Shown one piece after another: positions 7,386 to 15,786 of a stretch of 47,422 bases of DNA. Position 1 is the stretch's first letter. Each line of letters begins with the position of its first letter. Both the position numbers and the translations under genes were made by a program. The stretch comes from an uncultured Muribaculaceae bacterium (lineage in GTDB: Bacteria; Bacteroidota; Bacteroidia; Bacteroidales; Muribaculaceae), in contig CAJTTA010000012.1 in the NCBI GenBank assembly GCA_910579305.1, positions 1-47,422 on the forward strand. Reading direction: 5' to 3'. The notes beneath the pieces were generated by a model, which worked only from the letters and a program-made list of their open reading frames with translations, was not told where the DNA came from and ran no database searches.

Positions 7386-8942
7386 TTACAGAGGTATATT
7401 GCCGTGCTTCTTGGCAGGATTTGTCACCTTCTTGGATGCAAGCATCTGAAGGGCACGAATCACACGGAAGCGGGTATTGCGGGGCTCGATCACATCATCG
7501 ATGTAGCCATATTTGGCAGCGTTATAAGGATTGGCGAAGAGTTTGGTGTACTCATCCTCTTTCTCCTTGATAAACGCCTGAGGATCGGCTGCCTCTTTTG
7601 CAGCCTTTGCATAGAGCACACCTGCGGCACCTGCAGCGCCCATTACAGCGATCTCAGCCGAAGGCCAAGCATAGTTCATGTCACCACGAAGCTGCTTACA
7701 GCTCATCACGATATGTGAGCCGCCATAGCTCTTGCGCAGAGTCACTGTCACCTTAGGCACAGTGGCCTCGCCATATGCATAGAGCAACTTGGCGCCGTGC
7801 AGAATCACACCATTGTATTCCTGGCCGGTGCCCGGCAGGAATCCTGGTACATCCACAAGGGTGACAAGGGGGATATTGAAAGCGTCGCAGAAGCGCACGA
7901 AGCGGGCAGCCTTGCGTGAGGCATTGGAGTCGAGCACACCTGCAAGCACTTTGGGCTGATTGGCCACGATGCCTACGCTCTGACCGTTCATACGTGCGAA
8001 GCCTACAATGATATTCTTGGCGTAATCACGCTGCACTTCAAGGAACTCACCATTGTCAATGATTGCTCCGATCACCTCATACATATCATATGCCTTGTTC
8101 GGATTATCGGGCACGATTTCATTGAGTCTGTCTTCAAGACGGTCGATGGGGTCATCGCAAGGCATAAGAGGAGTCTCCTCAAGGTTGTTCTGAGGGATAA
8201 AGCTGAGGAGCTTGCGAATGAGGGCAATGGCCTCTTCTCCATCTTCAGTGGCAAAGTGAGTGACGCCGCTCTTGGTGGCATGTACGGAGGCTCCTCCGAG
8301 CTGCTCCTGAGTGACATCTTCTCCTGTCACGGTCTTCACAACCGAGGGGCCGGTGAGGAACATGTAGCTGATACCCTTGCTCATTACGGTGAAGTCCGTG
8401 AGCGCGGGGGAATACACAGCGCCACCTGCACAGGGGCCGAGAATGGCAGAGATCTGAGGAACCACACCTGAAGCAAGGATGTTGCGCTGGAAGATTTCGG
8501 CATATCCGGCAAGAGCGTTTACGCCCTCCTGGATACGTGCGCCGCCTGAGTCATTCAGACCTATGACAGGCGCGCCCATCTTCATTGCAAGATCCATGAC
8601 CTTGCATATCTTCTGAGCCATTGTCTCTGAGAGAGAGCCGCCAAGCACGGTGAAGTCCTGCGCAAATACGTATACCAGGCGTCCTTCAACTGTGCCGTAG
8701 CCGGTCACAACGCCATCACCCAGGGGATGTTTTTTCTCACCCATGCCGAAGTTGGTGCAACGGTAGGTGACAAACATGTCGAGTTCTTCAAACGAACCCT
8801 CATCAAGGAGTTGTGCAATACGCTCACGGGCAGTATACTTACCCTTGGCATGCTGCTTCTCGATAGCCTTTTCGCCACCACCTATACGGGCTTCGGCGCG
8901 CTTGTCAATAAGCTCTTGAATTCTTTCAGTCTGCTTGCTCAT
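7386..8942 (-). CDS. mmdA: Methylmalonyl-CoA decarboxylase alpha subunit (carboxyltransferase)
   Basis: Transfers the carboxyl group of (S)-methylmalonyl-CoA to biotin, releasing propionyl-CoA. The 518 residues match the family length. Two crotonase-like carboxyltransferase halves are visible. The N half has GGARIQEGVNALAGY and the oxyanion-hole segment GPCAGGAVYSPALTDF. The C half has PGFLPGTGQEYNGV and RKSYGGSHIVMS. The start MSKQTERIQELIDKR is typical. It is the second gene of the operon, after methylmalonyl-CoA epimerase. The same fold serves as propionyl-CoA carboxylase beta subunit; absence of a biotin carboxylase gene and presence of OadB and OadG subunits argue for the decarboxylase. 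Confidence 0.94.
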   Translation of the reverse strand: MSKQTERIQELIDKRAEARIGGGEKAIEKQHAKGKYTARERIAQLLDEGSFEELDMFVTYRCTNFGMGEKKHPLGDGVVTGYGTVEGRLVYVFAQDFTVLGGSLSETMAQKICKVMDLAMKMGAPVIGLNDSGGARIQEGVNALAGYAEIFQRNILASGVVPQISAILGPCAGGAVYSPALTDFTVMSKGISYMFLTGPSVVKTVTGEDVTQEQLGGASVHATKSGVTHFATEDGEEAIALIRKLLSFIPQNNLEETPLMPCDDPIDRLEDRLNEIVPDNPNKAYDMYEVIGAIIDNGEFLEVQRDYAKNIIVGFARMNGQSVGIVANQPKVLAGVLDSNASRKAARFVRFCDAFNIPLVTLVDVPGFLPGTGQEYNGVILHGAKLLYAYGEATVPKVTVTLRKSYGGSHIVMSCKQLRGDMNYAWPSAEIAVMGAAGAAGVLYAKAAKEAADPQAFIKEKEDEYTKLFANPYNAAKYGYIDDVIEPRNTRFRVIRALQMLASKKVTNPAKKHGNIPL

Positions 8943-9001
8943 TTTATAGAGTGTTTTAGTGAGTCGCCGCCTGATGTCGGCAAGACTCTTAAATGTGCTT
9001 A

Positions 9002-9039
9002 TCCCGCGGCTTTCACGTATGGTGAAGAAAGCCGTGGGA
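9002..9039 (-). promoter_or_regulatory. 13-bp hairpin between mce and mmdA
   Basis: TCCCGCGGCTTTC (9002-9014) pairs with GAAAGCCGTGGGA (9027-9039) over 13 bp with one G-U pair, around a 12-nt loop. It lies in the 117-bp gap between mce and mmdA. No T-run follows on the minus strand, so it is not an obvious terminator. Confidence 0.5.
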
Positions 9040-9059
9040 GTAGCGTTATGTATTTATTA

Positions 9060-9482
9060 TTATTTCTTAGATGGATCTTCACACAGTTCTGTGAGCACTG
9101 CCTGAGTAGTCTTGGGGTGCAGGAATGCGATGTTCAGGCCTTCGGCACCGCCTCGGGGAGCCTTGTCAATAAGGCGCACATTCTTAGCCTCTGCCTCTGC
9201 GAGAGCCTCTGCTACACCGTCTTCCACAGCAAATGCCATGTGATGCATGCCACCCTTGCCACCGTTCTTTTCGATAAACTTGGCTATTGTGCTTTCAGGG
9301 CAAGTAGGCTCCAGAAGCTCTATCTTGACGTCTCCTACCTTGATAAAGGCAGTAGTTACTTTCTGGTCTTCCACGGTCTCTTTCTTATAGCACTTGAGAC
9401 CAAGTACGTTTTCGTAGTAAGCGATGGCTTCGTCGAGATTAGGCACGGCGATGCCGATGTGTTCAATGTGAGAAATCTTCAT
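9060..9482 (-). CDS. mce: Methylmalonyl-CoA epimerase
   Basis: Interconverts (R)- and (S)-methylmalonyl-CoA, linking the B12-dependent mutase to the decarboxylase encoded next in the operon. From the ATG at 9482 the protein has 140 residues and starts MKISHIEHIGIAVPNLDEA. This is the standard start for the family; an upstream in-frame extension to 9557 is rejected. It is a vicinal-oxygen-chelate fold. Metal-ligand candidates are the His of IEHIGIAV, the His of GGMHHMAFAV and the Glu of AVLTELCE. It is first in the operon, with a TATATTTG -7 element about 85 bp upstream. The mutase itself is not in this window. Confidence 0.95.
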   Translation of the reverse strand: MKISHIEHIGIAVPNLDEAIAYYENVLGLKCYKKETVEDQKVTTAFIKVGDVKIELLEPTCPESTIAKFIEKNGGKGGMHHMAFAVEDGVAEALAEAEAKNVRLIDKAPRGGAEGLNIAFLHPKTTQAVLTELCEDPSKK

Positions 9483-9565
9483 TTCTGCTTGATATTTTAT
9501 AAGGTTAAGAATTTTAATTTCTTTATGAAATATGACTCCGGCTAAATGGGCAGTCAATTCCGCTG

Positions 9566-9573
9566 CAAATATA
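9566..9573 (-). promoter_or_regulatory. Putative promoter of the mce-mmd operon, -7 element
   Basis: The minus strand reads TATATTTG, an exact TAnnTTTG match, 84 bp upstream of the mce ATG. A -33 TTTG is not evident. It is divergent from the nitroreductase promoter about 75 bp away. Confidence 0.5.
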
Positions 9574-9647
9574 AGAATTAATTCCCGATTAAAGCCGGTT
9601 TCACTTAAGTTTTTTTAAATATATCACCGGTTGTCGCTTTTTTTCAG

Positions 9648-9655
9648 TAACTTTG
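9648..9655 (+). promoter_or_regulatory. Putative nitroreductase promoter, -7 element
   Basis: TAACTTTG matches TAnnTTTG exactly and ends 25 bp before the ATG at 9681, which implies a leader of about 20 nt. No well-spaced TTTG is seen at -33. Confidence 0.55.
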
Positions 9656-9680
9656 AGGCGTAATTTTATAGATTGATTGT

Positions 9681-10277
9681 ATGTTGACTGATTTGATCTC
9701 CCTGCAAGAGTTGTTAAAGAGGAATCGAAGTGTAAGGCGTTTTGATGAAACACGGAAAATCGATCGATCGATTCTCTGCGAACTTGTGTCATTAGTGCGT
9801 TTTACAGCATCCGGACGCAATGCCCAGCCATTGCGTTATCACATCGTAAATGGCGATGTGAATTGCAATGCCATATTTCCGCTGCTTGCCTGGGCAGGCT
9901 ATTTCAAGAATTGGGACGGCCCTGAGCCGGGAGAACGACCGGTGGCATATCTCGTGCAGTGCCTTGACACTCGCATTGGAGGCAGTAATTGTCTGTGTGA
10001 TGACGGCTTGCAGCTTGAAGCCATCACACTCGGAGCCACAATATGCGGTCTGTCAGGCTGCATTATCAAGGCTTTTAATCCTAATGCCGTTTCTCTCGCC
10101 CTGGGGCTTCCTGAATATCTCATTCCGAGATATGTATTAGCTCTTGGATTCCCTAAGGAACAAGTAGTGATCGAGGATATGGACGGCTCTGACTCTGCCG
10201 ACTTCAAATATTACCGCACTCCCGACGGTGTGCATCATGTGCCTAAGCGCCCTCTTGAGGAGCTGATAGTCTCCTGA
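9681..10277 (+). CDS. Nitroreductase-family flavoprotein
   Basis: Probable FMN-dependent NAD(P)H oxidoreductase of the nitroreductase superfamily; the substrate is unknown. The 198 residues include the N-terminal family signature LLKRNRSVRRFDETRKI (about 12-28) with the FMN-phosphate-binding Arg-Ser-x-Arg pattern. SGRNAQPLRYHIV follows at about 49-61, then the mid-region LQLEAITLGATICGLSGCII that packs on the flavin. It is a lone plus-strand gene between the two large minus-strand operons. Its last 35 bp overlap the 3' end of menE tail to tail. It has no signal peptide. Confidence 0.88.
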   Translation: MLTDLISLQELLKRNRSVRRFDETRKIDRSILCELVSLVRFTASGRNAQPLRYHIVNGDVNCNAIFPLLAWAGYFKNWDGPEPGERPVAYLVQCLDTRIGGSNCLCDDGLQLEAITLGATICGLSGCIIKAFNPNAVSLALGLPEYLIPRYVLALGFPKEQVVIEDMDGSDSADFKYYRTPDGVHHVPKRPLEELIVS

Positions 10278-11238
10278 TGATTTTTCCCGATGATGTCCTG
10301 GGTAATTCCGAAACGGTAATTATGTCACGAGGCCTCTCATGCGGGGGAAGGAGCCGGGCTGCAGCATCAAGCAACCTACTCTTATTATCGATTGAAAGCT
10401 CTTCCCCCGATTCTATCATGAGAATAATCAAATTACCCCACTTGGGATGAGGCTGCGAGGTTATGATATAAGAGCCTGTCCCTGACAATAATGGCTGCAA
10501 TATTTGTTCTACGTGCTCAGGATGCACTTTGAGTCCGCCTGTAATAATAACATTATCAATACGGCCTAATATACTGAAAGTATCGGTTGAATGTATCTTG
10601 GCTATATCGTTGGTCACCAATGGCTGTTCACCATTCATAAATACTCTAAGGCATCCTCGCTCATCCAGGTCGATCTTTATTCCCGACAATAGAGTGAACG
10701 GCTTTTCTGCCACATCACCACATCTTGAAATATGCCTGAGGGCAATGTGTGACGCCGTTTCAGTCATGCCATATGACTCCCACACATATTCCGCTATACC
10801 GAGCGATTCGCCTGCGATACTCTCTGTCAACGGCGCTCCACCTATAAGCAGGTGCTTGATAGGCGGCAGGTTACCCGCTCTTGCCTTAGCTGCCAGTGAA
10901 GGAATCTGAGCCGCCACTACCGATAATAATGTCACAGGCCCCTCATCCGAGCCTATGCGCGGTTCGGATGAGGGAGCTTCGGCAGTGAGCCTGGCTCCGC
11001 TGAGGAGCGCTCTTACCACCGCCATTTTCCCTGCTATATGATCGGTGGAAAGGCAGATATGCACACGTGAATTTCCGTCAAGGCCGAAATGCGTTACAGA
11101 GCGCATAGCCGAGTCTATGACCAGCTTGCGAGGGAGTCTTATTAACTTTGGTGTGCCTGTAGAGCCGGAAGTGTGTACCTCTAAAAACGAAGTACCACTC
11201 TCCCACTCTTCTATGAATTGTTTTACAGATTGTATCAT
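10243..11238 (-). CDS. menE: o-Succinylbenzoate--CoA ligase, short form
   Basis: Activates o-succinylbenzoate with ATP and CoA in menaquinone synthesis. At 331 residues it is much shorter than the roughly 450-500 of Escherichia or Bacillus MenE, lacking much of the N-terminal domain. Short forms are usual in Bacteroidetes. The adenylation motifs remain: the P-loop SGSTGTPKLIRL (about 25-36), YGMTETASHIALRH and a C-terminal TGGLKVHPEHVEQ hinge. The catalytic lysine stretch is PRTSSGKIIRRL near the end. It is the last gene of the tsaC-to-menE run and overlaps menC by 4 bp. Its end overlaps the convergent nitroreductase by 35 bp, and no terminator is visible. Confidence 0.92.
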   Translation of the reverse strand: MIQSVKQFIEEWESGTSFLEVHTSGSTGTPKLIRLPRKLVIDSAMRSVTHFGLDGNSRVHICLSTDHIAGKMAVVRALLSGARLTAEAPSSEPRIGSDEGPVTLLSVVAAQIPSLAAKARAGNLPPIKHLLIGGAPLTESIAGESLGIAEYVWESYGMTETASHIALRHISRCGDVAEKPFTLLSGIKIDLDERGCLRVFMNGEQPLVTNDIAKIHSTDTFSILGRIDNVIITGGLKVHPEHVEQILQPLLSGTGSYIITSQPHPKWGNLIILMIESGEELSIDNKSRLLDAAARLLPPHERPRDIITVSELPRTSSGKIIRRLSAPQEGA

Positions 11239-12296
11239 TCTCGCCAGTCAAGAGAGGCAAATTGAGCACGAGCGACAGGCAATACCTCAGGAATGAATGT
11301 GAGTTCAGGCCCGTCAAGAGCTATGGGCGCATTAAAATTATTGCTGAATAGTCTGCCGGTGCCTAATCCTTGCGCCATAGTAGGGTTTAGTGTCGCCACC
11401 CATTGTGCCAAAGCTGAAAGGCCGACATTGCTCTCTAAAGCCGATGTAACCCACCAGCCTATATTTTTTTCAACTGCCAGATCTATCCATTCTTTAGCGC
11501 CTGAGAAGCCGCCGCAAAGACTTGGCTTAAGCACAATGTAATGTGGAGACACGGCTTCCAGCATCTCGCGCTTATCGCCAGACCGATTAAGCCCGATGAG
11601 CTCTTCATCAAGAGCTACAGGCACCGGTGACACTTGACATACCATGCGCATAAACTCCCACTGGCCCTGCTTTATGGGCTGCTCTATGGAATGAAGCCGG
11701 AAAGGAGCAAGAGCCTTGAGTGCCGGAAAGACATTGTCTATAGAGAAAGCACCGTTTGCATCGACTCGAAGTTCAATGTCTTCAGGGCCGAATCTTTCTC
11801 GCACACGTCGCAACAACGACAGCTCATCATTAAAATCGATAGCGCCTATTTTGATTTTCACACAGTGGAATCCTTCTTGAATCTTAGCTTCCATGCGTCG
11901 CAACATTTCATCCAGGCGGCCCATCCACACCAGTCCGTTGATATTGATGTGACCTGTGCCTTGTGTAAACGGAGAGGGGAAACACACACCTTTGCAGCCA
12001 TTTGAATAATCCAATATTGCCTGCTCCAGGCCGAATTGAATGGATGGAAAGTCAGTGAGATCAGTGCTTTTGCCAAGCGCTATATTCGCTAAAGTCTCAA
12101 GAAGCTTCAGCTCATAGCCGGCACCGGCTTCTCTGCTGAGACCTTCGAAAATGCCGGCCTCTCCTATTCCAAAATGCTCCGGATCATTTTCATCATATAT
12201 CTTGATGAAACAAGTGAGCTTGTCGCGCATAATGCCTCGCGATGTGCCGGCAGGATCTATGAATTGCAGCCTATAGGGCGCATATGCCATGCGCAT
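11235..12296 (-). CDS. menC: o-Succinylbenzoate synthase
   Basis: Dehydrates SHCHC to o-succinylbenzoate in menaquinone synthesis. It belongs to the enolase superfamily and has 353 residues. Visible active-site features are the catalytic lysine in CVKIKIGAIDF, the metal-ligand stretches RVDANGAF and SIEQP, the ALDEELIG aspartate/glutamate and the second lysine in VLKPSLCGG. The N-terminal capping domain occupies about the first 100 residues. Its start codon overlaps the menB stop by one base and its stop overlaps menE by 4 bp, so translation is probably coupled. An alternative start at the third residue (MAYAPYRL) is equally plausible. Confidence 0.94.
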   Translation of the reverse strand: MRMAYAPYRLQFIDPAGTSRGIMRDKLTCFIKIYDENDPEHFGIGEAGIFEGLSREAGAGYELKLLETLANIALGKSTDLTDFPSIQFGLEQAILDYSNGCKGVCFPSPFTQGTGHININGLVWMGRLDEMLRRMEAKIQEGFHCVKIKIGAIDFNDELSLLRRVRERFGPEDIELRVDANGAFSIDNVFPALKALAPFRLHSIEQPIKQGQWEFMRMVCQVSPVPVALDEELIGLNRSGDKREMLEAVSPHYIVLKPSLCGGFSGAKEWIDLAVEKNIGWWVTSALESNVGLSALAQWVATLNPTMAQGLGTGRLFSNNFNAPIALDGPELTFIPEVLPVARAQFASLDWRE

Positions 12297-13120
12297 TATC
12301 CCGGGAATTTAGGGAATTGACTGAAATCAGGATCTCTCTTTTCCAAGAAAGCATTCTTGCCTTCCTGAGCCTCTTCCATCAGATAATAGAGCAATGTGGC
12401 GTCGCCTGCAAATTCCATTAGGCCACGCTGTCCGTCAAGCTCCGCATTCAAGGCTCGCTTGATCATGCGTATTGCCATAGGCGACCGCTTGAGTATGGTC
12501 TGCGCCCACTCCATAGTCTCTTCCTCAAGACGCTCAAGAGGCACTACCCTATTGACTATGCCCATCTCTTCTGCTTCCTGAGCCGAATACTGGCGGCATA
12601 GGAACCATATTTCTCTCACCTTCTTCTGTCCTACACAACGGGCGAGATATGAACTGCCGAAGCCGGCATCAAAGCTGCCCACCTTAGGGCCGGTCTGTCC
12701 GAAACGTGCATTTTCCGACGCGATTGTGAGATCACACACCACTTGAAGCACATTGCCTCCCCCTATGGCATATCCGTTCACCATTGCAATCACAGGCTTG
12801 GGTATGGAGCGTATGGCCTTATGAAGGTCAAGCACATTTAGTCTCGGAGTGCCGGAAGCATCAATATATCCTCCTGTTCCTTTCACTCGCTGATCGCCAC
12901 CTGAGCAGAAGGCCTTGTCTCCTGTACCTGTAAGAATTATCACTCCTATATCTGCGCGCTCTCGACAGATTGCCATGGCATCAAGCATCTCAAAATTGGT
13001 AGTCGGACGGAATGCATTATATACTTCCGGACGATTGATAGTAATTTTTGCTACGCCATCGCAGAACTCAAATAGAATGTCTTCATACTCCTTTATAGGA
13101 GTCCAAGCAAATTTACTCAT
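12296..13120 (-). CDS. menB: 1,4-Dihydroxy-2-naphthoyl-CoA synthase
   Basis: Cyclises o-succinylbenzoyl-CoA in menaquinone synthesis. It is a crotonase-fold enzyme of 274 residues, the normal length. Diagnostic segments are INRPEVYNAFRP, the CSGGDQRVKGTGGY loop, NGYAIGGGNVLQVVCDLTIA (oxyanion hole) and FGQTGPKVGSFDAGFGSSYLAR. The C-terminus FLEKRDPDFSQFPKFPG is the MenB hallmark. It follows menD after 24 bp and overlaps menC by one base. Confidence 0.97.
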   Translation of the reverse strand: MSKFAWTPIKEYEDILFEFCDGVAKITINRPEVYNAFRPTTNFEMLDAMAICRERADIGVIILTGTGDKAFCSGGDQRVKGTGGYIDASGTPRLNVLDLHKAIRSIPKPVIAMVNGYAIGGGNVLQVVCDLTIASENARFGQTGPKVGSFDAGFGSSYLARCVGQKKVREIWFLCRQYSAQEAEEMGIVNRVVPLERLEEETMEWAQTILKRSPMAIRMIKRALNAELDGQRGLMEFAGDATLLYYLMEEAQEGKNAFLEKRDPDFSQFPKFPG

Positions 13121-13144
13121 AGATATATCGTATTGCTGTTTGTT

Positions 13145-14812
13145 TTACTCATGTCGAAAATAATCTGTAATCGCCTTTGCATCCAGGTCCGGGGGCAATA
13201 CAATTTCCAGAATCGCTCTGGAAGGCGTATGCATAAAGGCTTCGAAACTGCTACGCAATTGCTCTTCACTCTCAGCCCTGAAATAAGCATATCCGCTCAA
13301 TTCAGCCAGATTCCTTACTTGTAAGTGCGGATCGGCACATAGATATTTTTCCACTCCGGAATAGCTGCGGGTCGCTTTAATGAATCGGAAGATACCGCCG
13401 CCGCCGTTGTTCATCACTATGATCTTGAATCTATCAGGAGCCGGAAGTGCAAGTGCGCCGGAATCATAGGCAAAGCTCATATCGCCTGTGACAAGTAAGG
13501 TTATACCTTCATATATCATGGAAGCTCCCACAGCCGTAGATGTGCATCCGTCAATACCAGAGACACCGCGATTGCAGTGGCATGAATGTATGGATGGATT
13601 ATAAAATAATTGCGCATAGCGCACGCAAGTACCATTAGATAACTGCACATTAGTCCGTGGCTGAATCATAGGCCAAAATGTTGCAAAGGCCTTAAGAGAA
13701 CTCCACCCTGATAGTGAGACACGCTTGTCGTGCCGCTTATTATCCGCCACTCTCAAGGAATGCCATGCAGCGGCATATGTACATGCTGTCTGTTCTTGTG
13801 CCAAGGCATCGGCAATGGCATGGATAAACTTGTCGGCACTGGCATTTATTCTCATTTCAAGGTGCTTGAATACATCGGCACTTACATGAGAATGTCCTAC
13901 ACTCCAATGACGCACGCTGGGAGCTGCCCTTAAAAAAGCTTTGAGATGCCGACTTACAAGCGGGCCGCCCACTGTTATTACAATGTCGGGTGTGAAGACT
14001 GGATCTCCATCATTCACGAGAGTAAGGATGCGGTCTACACAGTGAAATATGCCTCTGCCGTAGACGTTGGCCGTTGTCTCGGCCAATACCACTACGTTAG
14101 GCAAAGAGGCAAGCATGGTCAGGCCCTGACTCATCACCGAGGACGGAGACATGAATCCGGCCACCACCATCACTTTTTTATGCCTGAGAACGACAGCAAG
14201 CTCTTTGACCTGCTCACGTGTCAGTGTATCATCCGCTCTGAGACAACGTATCGGCCGTATATCCTCAAGAACAGGAAAATCGCATAACAACGGCTCTGAC
14301 AACTGAACATTGATGTGCACCGGGCCTGTATCCGGAGATACAGCTGCCAGCAACGCATCGTTCACACATCTTCTGGCATACCAGCCCATTTCTCCGGAAG
14401 GGTCATCATAATCGGGCAGATCGCAGCTGTATTTTACAAAATTGGCCAAAGCGCCCGGTTGCCTTATGGTCTGACTGTCATCCTGGTCAATCCATTGTCC
14501 GGGACGGTCGGCTGAAATCACAATCAGCGGCAGATGCTGATAAAAAGCTTCTGCCACAGCAGGTGCATAATTCAGCAAGGCTGTGCCGGAAGTGCACACC
14601 ACGGCCACAGGGCGGCGGTCGGCCTGTGCCATGCCAAGTGCCATGAAAGCAGCGCTGCGTTCATCGATCACTATGTGCTTGCGGAGCGACTCTTCCTCAT
14701 CGATAGCCTGAATGATAGGGAGATTGCGGCTACCGGGAGACAGCACAACATCTCTCACATCATGCAGGCGCAGGAGAGCTGCAATAGTCTGACAGGAATA
14801 TTTGGCACTCAT
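13145..14812 (-). CDS. menD: SEPHCHC synthase (thiamine-diphosphate enzyme)
   Basis: Adds a succinic semialdehyde unit from 2-oxoglutarate to isochorismate, the first committed step of menaquinone synthesis. It has 555 residues, the normal length. N-terminal signatures are DVVLSPGSRNLPII, the catalytic-glutamate region DERSAAFMALGMAQ and VCTSGTALLNYAPAVAEA. SADRPGQWIDQDDSQTIRQ follows. The C-terminal thiamine-diphosphate motif begins LLVTGDMSFAYDSGAL and continues to MNNGGGGIF. Its ATG overlaps the fmt stop by 4 bp. The isochorismate synthase gene (menF) that often precedes menD in Bacteroidales is not here. Confidence 0.96.
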   Translation of the reverse strand: MSAKYSCQTIAALLRLHDVRDVVLSPGSRNLPIIQAIDEEESLRKHIVIDERSAAFMALGMAQADRRPVAVVCTSGTALLNYAPAVAEAFYQHLPLIVISADRPGQWIDQDDSQTIRQPGALANFVKYSCDLPDYDDPSGEMGWYARRCVNDALLAAVSPDTGPVHINVQLSEPLLCDFPVLEDIRPIRCLRADDTLTREQVKELAVVLRHKKVMVVAGFMSPSSVMSQGLTMLASLPNVVVLAETTANVYGRGIFHCVDRILTLVNDGDPVFTPDIVITVGGPLVSRHLKAFLRAAPSVRHWSVGHSHVSADVFKHLEMRINASADKFIHAIADALAQEQTACTYAAAWHSLRVADNKRHDKRVSLSGWSSLKAFATFWPMIQPRTNVQLSNGTCVRYAQLFYNPSIHSCHCNRGVSGIDGCTSTAVGASMIYEGITLLVTGDMSFAYDSGALALPAPDRFKIIVMNNGGGGIFRFIKATRSYSGVEKYLCADPHLQVRNLAELSGYAYFRAESEEQLRSSFEAFMHTPSRAILEIVLPPDLDAKAITDYFRHE

Positions 14813-15786
14813 ATATCAAGAGGAACCTGTGTGGAAGGCTTATATCCGAGCAAGAAAGCCTGCACCGGCATCCTTTTCTTTCCCTGCAGCTGCACATCAA
14901 GAATTTCCAGCAGTCCGTCGGCACACATTACTGCCATTCTGTTTTTGAAACAGACTACATCGCCCGGCTTCCCACCTTCATGCTGCAGGTCATCGCTTAT
15001 GCGCGAATCAAATATCTTGAGCATCGCGACAGCCCCACTCTCATTGCTGAACATTGTGTGGGCTGCAGGATATGGAGAGAGTCCGCGTATGAGATTGCGC
15101 ACTTCTTCGCGAGTCTTTGTCCAGTCAATTCGGCATGTCTCTGCAAATATCTTAGGCGCCGGAATGAAATCACCCTCAGGTTGAGGCCTGACTGCCACTG
15201 TTCCATTCCCTGCAATGATTGCATCCACCGTGTGTATCGTCATATCAGCCCCCAACGACATAAGACGTTCATATAGACTTCCCACATTTTCATTCTCACC
15301 GATGCTCACACTCTCTTGGTCGATTATATCGCCGGTGTCTATATCATGTTTCAGGAAGAAAGTAGTGACACCGGTAGTTTTGTCGCCATTGATTATAGCC
15401 CAGTTAATGGGCGCCGCGCCACGATAGCGCGGCAGCAATGAGGCGTGAAGATTGAATGTGCCGAGGCGGGGCATCTCCCACACTGCTCTGGGCAACATTC
15501 TGAATGCTATTACGATGAACAGATCGGCGTTGATGCCGCGCAATTCCTCAAGGAAAGACTCATCTTTGAGATTGGCAGGCTGAAGCACCGGCAGTCCGCA
15601 TGCCAAAGCATATTTTTTCACATCGCTTTGCAATAGCTTATGCCCTCTGCCTGCAAGCTTGTCGGGCATAGTTATGACGGCCGCCACATTATAGCCTCCG
15701 TCCACCAGCGCTTTAAGAGAAGCCACCGAAAACTCCGGTGTGCCAAGAAATACTATTTTCAGGTCTTGTTTTGTCATCTTAATCAT
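14809..15786 (-). CDS. fmt: Methionyl-tRNA formyltransferase
   Basis: Formylates the methionine on initiator tRNA using 10-formyltetrahydrofolate. The 325 residues include KIVFLGTPEFSVASLKAL at the start. The formyl-transfer site segment LPRYRGAAPINWAIINGD carries the conserved catalytic Asn/His/Asp region, with TTFFLKHDIDTGDII after it. The C-terminal tRNA-binding domain starts near residue 210. Two starts are possible, at 15786 (overlapping the ClC stop by 8 bp) and 15777. It sits between a ClC channel gene and menD with overlaps at both ends. Confidence 0.95.
   Translation of the reverse strand: MIKMTKQDLKIVFLGTPEFSVASLKALVDGGYNVAAVITMPDKLAGRGHKLLQSDVKKYALACGLPVLQPANLKDESFLEELRGINADLFIVIAFRMLPRAVWEMPRLGTFNLHASLLPRYRGAAPINWAIINGDKTTGVTTFFLKHDIDTGDIIDQESVSIGENENVGSLYERLMSLGADMTIHTVDAIIAGNGTVAVRPQPEGDFIPAPKIFAETCRIDWTKTREEVRNLIRGLSPYPAAHTMFSNESGAVAMLKIFDSRISDDLQHEGGKPGDVVCFKNRMAVMCADGLLEILDVQLQGKKRMPVQAFLLGYKPSTQVPLDI

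Noticed and set aside
7386..8942. Propionyl-CoA carboxylase beta subunit as the primary call for mmdA
   Set aside because: No biotin carboxylase gene is linked, whereas OadB- and OadG-type sodium-pump subunits and the epimerase are in the same operon.
8727..9545. 272-codon open frame on the plus strand opposite mmdA and mce
   Set aside because: It lies wholly antisense to two well-conserved enzymes, is rich in Cys/Phe/Leu as expected for a complementary frame, and matches no family I know.
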